Shown here in pieces: positions 22,541 through 32,500 of a stretch of DNA of 64,000 nucleotides. Position 1 is the stretch's first letter. Each line of letters opens with the position of its first letter. The stretch spans positions 312,934,238 through 312,998,237 of the forward strand of contig NC_133537.1 of NCBI RefSeq assembly GCF_048544455.1, given 5' to 3'. Both the position numbers and the translations under genes were made by a program. Source of the DNA: Silene latifolia (Eukaryota; Streptophyta; Magnoliopsida; Caryophyllales; Caryophyllaceae). The notes under the pieces were generated by a model. The model saw nothing but the letters and a program-made list of their open reading frames with translations, did not search any database and was not told where the DNA came from.

Positions 22541-25075
22541 TATGAAATTTCATATTTTATTTACCCAATTGTTATTACACAAACGGGAACTATTGTAATG
22601 CGATACATGTTATTTTCCTACCCCATTGACGTATACGGTCTCATACGTATTTAAGTAAAGATGTATAAAATGGTTTTCCTACCCCGTTGGCATATCAATG
22701 TTTATGTTCTAAATTCTAATAACTGACTTAAACTTAAAATGGATCAAGTAAAATACATAGGACAAAAGCATAGTATTTAGGGAGTAATAATAAGCTTGTC
22801 CGATCATAAATGCTGAAAATGTAATTACGGCGATGCATATAAATGCGAAATATTGGGAAAATCATAATCCAAATTAATATAATAATCTTTACACAAAGGT
22901 TTAGGAAGATTGTTAGTATTTGAGCTAGGAAACATATGCGATATTTAGGAAAGCTAGTGTTAAATTATCATAGTAAATGGAAAAAGAGGCAACCTTCTTT
23001 TGTTTTAGGAAATTTTTTAAATTTGAAATACGAACAACTGTTATTTTTTATTTTTTTTGTATTAATAATATTATTATTGTTGTTTTTAAAGTTGAGATTC
23101 CATATTATATGGCTAATTTGGTGCGTTTTCTAAATATGAATCTTTTGAATTGACTTAATCAATTTGTATAAATGGATAAACAATCATATATTATGTATAA
23201 AATATTTCTGATTAAGTTGCATATGATCTAAACACCAATTGATAGATCCCGGAATTTAAGGGGACGATGTTTAGGAAATCGTTTTGTTTTTAATATGGTT
23301 GGATATTAACTTGATATTTTAATGCACATTTTAAATTATTGTGATTGACGCAAATTTAGGAAAATAAAAGTATTTCCTAAAATGTATTATAAAAGTTATT
23401 ACAAACCAACCTAAATATATTATAGGTATTCCGCCTAAAAAAAATATTTAACACGATTGACTCCTATTTTTTTTTTTTAATTTACGTTTTATAAATCAAG
23501 CAAATTACACGTGGCGTATGAATAGCCGTTGACACGTGGCGATCAAATGAGCTGATGGTTTCAGCTTTAATATGGCGAAATTAAGCTTCGTAAGTTTCAA
23601 TTGTAGCAAGTATGGCTCATAAATTTAAATAAGAGTAAAATTCAACTCTTTTCTTATTTTTACTTTAGACTATCACAAAAATTTATTTTATAGTGATTTT
23701 ATACAACTTGTAACAATTTTTTAAAATAAATTTAGCCGTGTTAATTACTGTACAATTAATTATTCATTTGAGAACAATTTAAATCCTTCTATAACATAAA
23801 CAAAATAAAATCGTATAAAATTCATGAATAACTCTTACATTGATAATAAATGGTCTAAAAAGTGTCAAAATTATTAAAAAAAACTTTTTTATTTTTATAT
23901 TGTTATATAAAGACGCAAAGTTGTAAAAAATTAATTTTTATATTTGATTAATTTGATTTTAAAATGATCAAAATATTTACATTTCTAGCTAACTTTGAAT
24001 TTTGATTTTGTGTTGACTCTTATTCTTATTAGATTTCATTAGCTTGAATGCACTAAGTAGTTTTTTATATCATACTAGTGTAATCGTGTTGTCTAAAATC
24101 ACATACGAAGTAATAACTATTACTCACTCCAATCCAAATTAAAGATTACATTCAATTTTTGGCAATCAACCTTAAAAAATTTGACCATAACTAAGTTCTT
24201 ATGGTCTTCTTTTTCCATGTATATCTCTTGAATGTACACTATGTGCTTGATAACTACTGGAGAAATAGAGACAGTGAGAATCTTTAGAGTTCCGTCACCA
24301 TTCATATGGCCATACCGTGTTGCTTTTATCACAAATTCTTATTTTAAGGCTATATATCCGTTTTAAACTTAAAACAAAAAAAATAAAATATAAACGACAA
24401 AAACATAATATTTTGAGATTAATTAAAAGGTAGGGTATTTTATTTAACCCCATCTTAAAAAAGACAACTATGCATTTATAATGTAAAGTAGGTCAAATAG
24501 TTAGAATAAACGGCTATTTTCACATCTGAATTTGAACTCTTTTTATTGAAACTCTTTGTTTGGTTGTAATAAAATATATGAACATTAATATATGAACCTA
24601 AAAAATGCACTTTCTTCTTTGTTTGGTTGTATTAAAATATATGAACATTAATATCTGAATTTAATTGTATCATACCTTTCAAAATCCCACGCATTCTCCC
24701 TCCAATCTACATCTACGATCTGTAGAAACAAAAAGTTCAAAAAAATATTACTATCAGTAATCAAACATATAGTCTTTCTCATAAGCAATTAAAATCAACA
24801 AATATTTAACAAAAAGAGATGTGATTGAGAAAGAAACTAAAAAAAATTACAAATCATAGAATAGGAAAATGAATGGAAAATCTCATATGCATAAAATGAA
24901 AAGGTGCATAGAATTAGCAATAGATGACTGGATCGGAAGACATTTACTGCGTAATTTTATATGACATTTAACTAATTCATATTTTGGTTTGAAATTTATT
25001 TGCCAAAAATATTGCCAATCAAGCAAATAAGTATATTAGTATAAAAATAAAAGAATCTTCTACCCCATAAAATAC
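22541..25075. other. AT-rich intergenic DNA
   Basis: Apart from the paired-box repeat near 23500 I see no gene. At 24545-24660 a block of about 70 bp containing TTTGTTTGGTTGTA and ATATGAACATTAATAT is present twice in tandem. Confidence 0.5.
23300..23580 (+). repeat. Repeat with paired ACACGTGGC boxes, copy 1
   Basis: ACACGTGGC occurs at 23507-23515 and 23532-23540, 25 bp start to start, followed by CGATCAAATG and a TTTAATAT stretch. A T-rich tract lies just upstream. The core is the plant G-box/ABRE sequence bound by bZIP factors. It is homologous to copies at about 26600-26760 and 27240-27420; outer limits are approximate. Confidence 0.6.
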
Positions 25076-25317
25076 CAATTTATGGACTATACAACTTGAT
25101 TGTATATGTTGTACGGTGTAGAATCCGAGCTTTGTGATAAAGTATCCGAGCTTTATGTTAAAGAATATGAGCTTTATTAGAAAGTATTGAACTCATCCAT
25201 TTACACATTAAAAATATGAATTTTAAATTAGCTCAGAAAGAATACATATAAGCTCGGATTCTTATACCTTGGTTGTACCATGCTTATGGTACAACTAGAT
25301 GTATAATCCTATTTGTG
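25076..25317 (+). mobile_element. MULE-like element, copy C (242 bp)
   Basis: It starts CAATTTATGGACTATACAAC and ends ATAATCCTATTTGTG. Both ends share the family's terminal pattern in inverted orientation. ATAAAATAC flanks both sides (25067-25075 and 25318-25326), a perfect 9-bp duplication as expected for Mutator-like elements. Internal GCTTTAT/CCGAGC units are short versions of the GCTCGTATTC array of the larger copies. No coding capacity. Confidence 0.8.
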
Positions 25318-25337
25318 ATAAAATACTCCATAAAACA

Positions 25338-26350
25338 CAATTCCAAGACTATACAACTGGATGTACAATGAGCATTGTACATCCAAGGTTATTTTAGTCT
25401 TTTTTCAAATATTTTTACAAAAAAATAAAATAACGTAATCTAATTTTGAATTCAATCCTCCTTCGTTTCTCGATTTGCTTCCATATTTTTCTAACTCCTC
25501 TCCACCTTCATCCATCATTTAGGTAATGAATCATATTCTCCTTTAAATTATTTTAATTAATTGAATATATAGAACAAATCATATGACGTGACTCGTGAAG
25601 AAAAAAAAATTTATCCAAAATTTTTAATGCATGAAAATAGTTGAAGCTCGTATTCTTTTTACATTAGCTCATATTTTTATCTTTATAGCTCATATTCTTA
25701 TGTGCTCGTATTTTAAAACTCTTGATCTTTTTAAGCTCGTATTCTTTTTAAATTAGCTCGTATTCTTATATTAATAGCTCATATTCTTATGCGCTCGTAA
25801 TCCTTCAAACTCGTATTCTTTTTACATTAGCTCGTATTATTATCTTAATAGCTCGTATTCTCATGTACTTGTATTTTTAAGTTCGTGATTCTTTTAAGTT
25901 CGTAATCTTTTTACATTAGCTCATATTCTTATCTTAATAGCTCGTATTCTTATGTACTCGAAATTTTGAACTTGTATTCTTCTAATAATAGTTCGTATGA
26001 TTGGTGTAGAAATTTACCTCAAAGTATTATTAGATCCATTTTTCCTTCTTGATGATGATGATGTAAATTGCTTTTCGTTCACCAAAATATTATTAGATGC
26101 GTTTTTCCTTCTTGATTGTGATGTCAATTGATTTCTTTTTACCATATTAGAATCAGAATTACAGATCGTTTAAGAGAAATTTAGAGAAGAGAAAGAGGGG
26201 GTATGGTTTGTCGACTGGAGATAAATCAGAATTAGGGAAAAATGGAGATGTGTAAATTTTTTTTTTGGGCTTAAATAGTTTAATATGTAATATATGGGCC
26301 TATTGTACAATGCCATCTTGACAACAACAGGTTGTAGGATCCTATTTGTG
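25338..26350 (+). mobile_element. MULE-like element, copy A (1013 bp)
   Basis: It starts CAATTCCAAGACTATACAAC and ends AGGATCCTATTTGTG. CATAAAACA is present at 25329-25337 and 26351-26359, a perfect 9-bp target duplication. The middle (about 25645-25990) is an array of degenerate GCTCGTATTCTT units spaced by 'ttttacatta' and 'atcttaata'. It lies only 20 bp from copy C. No transposase frame is visible. Confidence 0.85.
25645..25995 (+). repeat. Array of GCTCGTATTCTT units
   Basis: More than a dozen variants of [AG]GCTCGTATTCTT are spaced 15-35 bp apart within the MULE-like element, grouped in a higher-order pattern with 'ttttacattagctcgt' and 'cttaatagctcgt'. The inverted copy at 27940-28385 has a longer array. 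The irregular spacing excludes a CRISPR-like array. Confidence 0.8.
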
Positions 26351-26589
26351 CATAAAACATGACAAAATCTTCTAATGCAGCGAGTTATATTAGGATAGGT
26401 AATGGGGATAATATCATAAAATGACATTTTTTTTGGAAAAGTCAACGTGATTTTAGGTGATTCTATATATGATTTAAATTTAGATATAAAGTTTATATTT
26501 ATTAACTATGAAGCCTTTACTTTGGTTTTAATTTCCATAATTAATATACCAAAATCTTTACTATATTTATTAACTCCTTAATTTGCGAA

Positions 26590-26760
26590 AGAATAAAGTT
26601 CAAAATCAGCAAGTTACAATTTTTTTTAGCATTGTTTACGTGATTGCAATTGCATTTTTTTTTATAGAATTGCGAGTGACACGTGGCATCTGTAGGGGCT
26701 GTGACACGTGGCGATCAAAGGGGTGGGCGGTTATTGCTTTAATATAGTATATGATATGAT
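26590..26760 (+). repeat. Repeat with paired ACACGTGGC boxes, copy 2
   Basis: ACACGTGGC at 26679-26687 and 26704-26712, again 25 bp apart, followed by GATCAAAGGGG and TATTGCTTTAATATA. Upstream are a T-run and AAAGTTCAAAATCAGCAAGTT, matching copy 3. Confidence 0.7.
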
Positions 26761-26869
26761 GATATGATCTTCAATTAGTTGCAGAATCTTTGAATTTGTT
26801 ATATCCATTTTCATAATTAATTGCATAATCTACTATTTAGCATGTTTGACTCACCAATATACTATTTTG

Positions 26870-27172
26870 AGTGTTTGGTAAATGACATATTGAAAGAATA
26901 GATTGGAGCTCAATCTACTGTTTTCCAATATGCTGTGCTACCCAGCATATTCACATTAGTAGATTGTAAAATATGAATCCGTCAACAATCTACACATAGA
27001 TACAACAATCTATTAATCAAAATCTGCTAATTATTACCAAACACTTCTACTAAATCTGCTAATTGAAATATACTAGTCAAACCTGTTAATCCAATCTGTC
27101 ATTTATAATCTGCTTAACCAATCTGCTTCTGCTAATATCAATCTGCTGATTACCAAACAGGGCCAGAAAAAT
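26870..27172. mobile_element. Possible MITE with TGTTTGGTAA termini
   Basis: TGTTTGGTAA at the left and TTACCAAACA at the right are inverted copies. Between them AATCTGCT-like octamers recur many times. This fits a small non-autonomous DNA element, but I could not identify a clean target duplication. Confidence 0.45.
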
Positions 27173-27239
27173 GATACTGAAAATATCTCCTAAATAATTT
27201 TTAATCCGACTTGTTGAAATATTCTGCCGAAAATGACTC

Positions 27240-27420
27240 CTAAAATTGCGCACAAATAAACTTCAAAATTAGCAACTTCCTTTTAGGCAATTTTCATGTT
27301 AACGTGATTGCAAATCTTATTTTTTTTTAAATAGAAAATGACACGTGGCGTTTGAAGGAGTTGTGACACGTGGCGATTAACGGGGCTGGCGGTTATTGCT
27401 TTAATATAATATATGATTGG
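27240..27420 (+). repeat. Repeat with paired ACACGTGGC boxes, copy 3
   Basis: ACACGTGGC at 27341-27349 and 27366-27374, 25 bp apart, followed by GATTAACGGGGCTGG and TATTGCTTTAATATA. The upstream part (ACTTCAAAATTAGCAACTT, then a T-run) is homologous to copy 2. Confidence 0.7.
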
Positions 27421-28486
27421 TTTGTCACAGATGTTAAGAAAATGAAAGGGGATCATTTGTGATGATTGTTAGTGGATGATAAGTGAATCTTAATTGATGT
27501 ATATAATCAAATTACCCATAACAAACCTCTTAATATAGAAAGATAAATAAATAATTAAGACACCCTAAAATGCACAAATAGGATCCTACAACCTGTTGTA
27601 TAGTAGTATTGTAAACCAGACCCATATATTACATAATAATCTAAGCCCATTAAAAATAAAAAAATTCTACACATCTACTTGTTCCCTAATTCTAATCTCT
27701 CTCCCGTAGACAAACCCTCATCTTTCACTTTTCTAAATTTCTCTTAAACAACAGTCGATAAACCTCCCTCCTCCGTAATTCTGATTCTAATATGGGTGAG
27801 AGGGAAGCAATTGGCATCATAATCAAGGAGGAAAAACGCATTTAACAATATTTTGGTAGACGATAAGCAATTTACATCATCATCAAGAAAGAAAAATGGA
27901 TCTAACAATACTTTGAGGTAAATTTGTACACCCATCATACGAACTATTATTAGAAAAATATGAGCTAAAAAATACGAGCATATAAGAACACGAGCTATTA
28001 AGATAATAATACAAGCTAATGTAAAAAGAATACGAATTTAAAAGAATCACAAACTTAAAAATATGAGCACAGACTACGAGCTATTAAGATGAGAATACGA
28101 GCTTAAAAATACGAGCACATAAGAATACGAGCTATTAAGATAAGAATACGAACTAATGTAAAAAGAATACGAGCTTAAAAGGATCACGAGCTTTAAAATA
28201 CGATAATACGAGCACATAAGAATACGAGCTATTAAGATAAGAATACGAACTAATGTAAAAAGAATACGAGCTTAAAATGATCACGAGCTTTAAAATACGA
28301 TCACATACGAATACGAGCTATTAAGATAAAACTACGAGCTAATGTAAAAAGAATACGAGCTAATGTAAAAGAATACGACTTCAACTATTTTCATGCATTA
28401 TAATTTTTGATAAAAATTTCTTTTCACGAGTCATGTCATATGACTAGTTCCGCATAGACAATTAATTATAATAATTTAAGAGAGAA

Positions 28487-28795
28487 TGTAACACCCCTAC
28501 CAAAGGAGAGCGAGCGATTACTTATGATAGCTCACCAGTTTGTGTACATGGCCCACAGATCAACACGAGTCCTTTATAGCGCATTTTGTCCTCACTCATA
28601 CGCATCTCGGAACCTTCCTGTGAGGTCACCCATCCTAAGACTACTCCCAACCAAGACGTTTAATTTTGGAGTTCTTTCGCATGGATGACCATGCATAAAA
28701 GAAAGTTCACTTTGTTGATATGAGTATTTTTCAATCCCTTTAAACACTAGTCATTTAAGCTATAATCGAATCTCTTCAATTACCGGTAGTGTTTA
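28487..28795 (-). mobile_element. Solo LTR of a Cassandra-type TRIM
   Basis: The plus strand reads TGTAACACCCC... to ...GTGTTTA and the segment is flanked by GAGAA on both sides (28482-28486 and 28796-28800). The homologous site in MULE copy A is uninterrupted, confirming an insertion. The minus strand contains a 5S-rRNA-like block. Cassandra TRIM retrotransposons are known for LTRs that carry 5S rRNA sequence and have TGTAAC...GTTACA ends of roughly this size. One LTR only, with no internal region, so a solo LTR. Confidence 0.85.
28606..28697 (-). promoter_or_regulatory. 5S-rRNA-like internal pol III promoter inside the Cassandra LTR
   Basis: On the minus strand: GAACTCCAAAATTAAACG (box A region), then GGGAGTAGTCTTAGGATG and GGTGACCTC (intermediate element and box C). 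These match plant 5S rRNA with scattered changes; box C is intact. It is not a functional 5S gene, because the flanks diverge and it lies in a retrotransposon LTR. Confidence 0.8.
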
Positions 28796-28990
28796 GAGAA
28801 TATGATTCATCAACTGGATGACGGAGGAAAATGGATAGGAGTTAGAAAAATATGGAGCAGTTAGAGACAGAAGGGGATTGAATTGAAAATTGGATTACAT
28901 TATTTTTTTTTTTTTTTGCAAAAGTATTTGATAAAAGACTAAAATAACCATTGTACATCCAGTTGTATAGTCTTGGAACTGCCTAAAATG

Positions 28991-29549
28991 GAATAGGTAA
29001 ACAAATGATCTATTAAGAGGAATTAATAAATTTATATTCACTTTATCCCAATTATTTATTACCTGTGATTAAAATATCTTTATGAAAAAATAAAAAAATG
29101 AGTTAGACGGAGAAAGTAGCCATTGTGGAAAATCTCTTGGTCTAGCTATAATCCATCTATATCCCTAGATCTGGTAAAATTGAATCGACTTGTATTCGAC
29201 TCGACATTCGAACTCAAGACCCGAAATCCTAATGAGCCGACCCGCTATAACCCGTCCCCGAATGCTTATCAGAAGAAATTGATTATCATATATGAATAAT
29301 TCGATAAAAGTTGATCCGAAAACGACCCGAATCTAAAATAACCTTGCTTGACCTGAACCTGATCGGAAGGCCGCAAACCCGAAACAAGCCCGACCCATGT
29401 TGATCCAACCGAACCCGTTCTGATTGACCCCCTTAGCACGTCTAAATATCCCGCGACTCCTACCTAATTTAAACCCCCCATAACATCCTAAACTTTTTTC
29501 ACACACTTAAGCATCATCAAAGAAACAACCCACAACAAAAAAAGAAAAA
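28991..29549 (+). other. Upstream region of the beta-propeller gene
   Basis: About 560 bp between the MULE-like element and the start codon. It contains several 'cccgaccc/gacccgaa' stretches, common in plant dispersed repeats. I find no convincing TATA box. The promoter presumably lies here by position. Confidence 0.4.
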
Positions 29550-32500
29550 ATGGGAGAAGAAAGGGGAACAATAGCCTTCTTTGCAACATACAGACCACCA
29601 GTACCACTAGCAATATACTCAAGCCCATACAAGCCCAAATCACCCTCCGATGAGACCTCTATGACTGACGGTAAGCACTACAACTACAACGGTCAAGTCA
29701 TCCCACCTTCTGCTCTTAAGACTATCCTTAAGAGCAAAAAAGTACCCACCAAGGCTACCGTAGCTGATGTTGAAGCAGGCCTTGTTACCGGCCTGCTTTT
29801 CGTGTCGGAACGGACTAAGAACCTCGAAACCCTTCACATTGGGATTCAGTTTAATGGGAAAGTAGAAGTGTACAACTTTGCTGAGGTATATGGTGCGTTT
29901 AAGGGTACTAGGATGGAAGATAGTGGGTGCATTGCTGGCGATTATCTTGTCTATGTCTCTACTAAGGATCCTTCTAAGCCTCATCAACCTTGGACTGCTG
30001 TTTTTAAGACCCATCTCTTGACCGGAAAGACCGACCGCCTTACGCCTACTGGCAATGGTATGACCTTTCTTATGTAAAACTGTTTTATAATATATACGTA
30101 TAGTATAATTAAAGTATTACACCAATTCTTTTTTAAGACCATTTTAATTTACGACATCTTATACAACTGATTAAATAAAAGGAGATTTTGAGATGTTTTA
30201 AGTTAAAATGATCTTAAGCAAAATCAACCAACCGTAGTAATTTTTGCATCTCATACAATGCCATTAACGACTAATGAGCCCTTATTGTTTTTTCATACTC
30301 TTATTTTGATGCGTATCAGTCATTTATTTATTTTTTATATTTTTACAAGGTATTTTAATAAAAGTTAAATAAATAATTCGGCCGGGGAGCTAGTAAAAAA
30401 ACACACTTTTGTAATTAGAAATGGACATTATGTAAATGAATCTGTGGACTAAGCTAAATCTGGCCCCGATGGAATTTTTTATGCCTAGTGTTGACTTATC
30501 TTAAGATCGGTCTTATGTGTTTTGTCGTTTTAACAATATTTAAAGGTGGATAACTATATTTATTATCGTTCGTTGTCAGAAGACGACACGACACGCTTCT
30601 TCACTGCTTGATTAAGAATGAAAGAGAAAATATAACTATTGTCTATTGCAAAATCATGAAAATGATACGGAGTATGTTAAAATGACTAGTTCTACATATA
30701 AGTTATTATAAGGATATGGTATGTTAAAACTTAAAAAGGATGGTATCGAAATTTTGTTTCGGATGGAATTAAAAATCAATTCGATTTTAATAGGCTGGCT
30801 TTAGTTTGAGTTACAATTCAATTTTGACCAGGTCCATTTCAGTTTGCCGCTTAAATCGGTTCAATTTTGTACTATCTAAATGACCCGTTGACTCGGCCCG
30901 ACCCGAACTTGTGCTAAGCATTGACCCAACTAACTCGACCCGTAAGCGACCCGAACCGCACCTGGATGTAGTCTCGATGCGATATAACATTACCCGACTC
31001 CAACATCCCGATTCCTATATCTGGCTATCTTTACATATTTTTGATACGTTTTTCCGGTTCGGATTTATTTTACCAAGCCTAGTTAATATTGCTTATGGTC
31101 AAGATCTTGATCCAATATTATCATGTTTGGATTTGGATTTTGGATGATGCCATTTTTTGTGCGAAACCAGTCCGGTTCCTTTAAAAACCTCACATCATTG
31201 TGTGGTTGTGCACTTTTGTGGCTAGACCTACCAAACAGATCAGATCATATCGTATTCGTGTTCGTATGACATGTAAATAGGTCACGAACTCTTCAATCCA
31301 AATCCGACTCAATTAAATATCGTTTTGTCTTCGTGTCGAACCACTTACATAAACGGGTCATCAAGTCTCAACCCAAACCCGTCAATTTCATGTTGGGTTC
31401 TCCGTTCTTGTCCTGTTTTCATGTCAAGCCTATATTTGGAAAGTTAAAATATATTTATGTGATATAGGTTCAAGAAAAAATTGGATAAATTACTAAACAT
31501 GTCATTCGTGTTAGGTTCATATTTAAAGAGCTCAACCCAAACCCGACCCAATTAAATATCGTGTCGTGTTCGTGTCGACTCACTTACATAAATGATAAAT
31601 GGGTCATCAAGTTTCAACCCAAACCCATTAATTTCTTGTCGTATTCGTATCATGTTTTCGTGTCGCGTCATTATTTACCCGCTCTAATTGTGCCTAGCAT
31701 TCTAGTAAAGTTAGGTACTCAGGTTTACAATTAAGTTTTATACAAATTGCTTAAGGATTATTTATGGGGAGAGTACAATTCAAGATTTCAAATATCAAGA
31801 AACTTATTTTCTTCCACGAACTATAATCCATTCTATGAGTGCTCTGCAAATAACACTCTATCCTATCAATAATTCCAATTAAATTCATCCTACCCCTTTT
31901 TCCCCATAACACTCTCGGAAGACGGGCAACCTGCAGAATAGGTCACCCTTGTAAATGATACCAAAGAACTAGACGAAGACCGATTTGAGATCAACACCAA
32001 ACCCCCACCACCGTCAACCACCACCCCACCATCATCGTCGACGGCCGCCGGAGACCTGACCCACACCTCAAACACGACTCCCCTACATCAACACTGTCAC
32101 CTTTCAGTCTTTCAGTCTTTCACCACCAATTGAAACAACCGTCTCGATGTCGGAATCACACTCACCTTCACCTTCTGTCGTCGAACTCCAATAATCGTGC
32201 ATGACCCATCTACTAGCCTTTCCTCTGATTCGACCACCGTGCTTCAGGATGCTCCTCGCGTTTTGATCTGAATTCCGGATGTCGATGGCGGAAGGGTAGC
32301 TGCTGGTTGTTTGATTTATGGGCTCGGGGTTTTATCCGAATTCCCAGGATGTCGATGGCGCATTTAGGGCTCACTTCTTGGTACGGAATGGAGATGATGT
32401 GAAATGGTGATGATGGTGACGATTTAAAATGAAGGTGGGTGATGAATGAAGTTGAACGGAGATGAGTTGATGGTGGCTGCTTGTGGGTTCAAAATGATGT

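Larger units (their letters stand above)
27573..28981 (-). mobile_element. MULE-like element, copy B (inverted, 1409 bp, carries an insertion)
   Basis: This is the reverse complement of copy A across nearly its whole length. It is flanked by CCTAAAATG at 27564-27572 and 28982-28990, a perfect 9-bp duplication. Its GCTCGTATTC array (27940-28385) is longer than in copy A. A 309-bp Cassandra-type LTR plus 5-bp duplication is inserted at 28487; without it the element is 1095 bp. It has no coding capacity. Confidence 0.87.

Noticed and set aside
25645..28385. Regularly recurring GCTCGTATTC units as a possible CRISPR-like array
   Set aside because: Spacing is irregular, units are degenerate, the arrays lie inside eukaryotic DNA transposons with TSDs, and there are no cas-like genes.
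28606..28697. 5S rRNA gene
   Set aside because: Only the internal promoter region is similar; the 5' and 3' ends of 5S rRNA are missing and the block lies inside an LTR.
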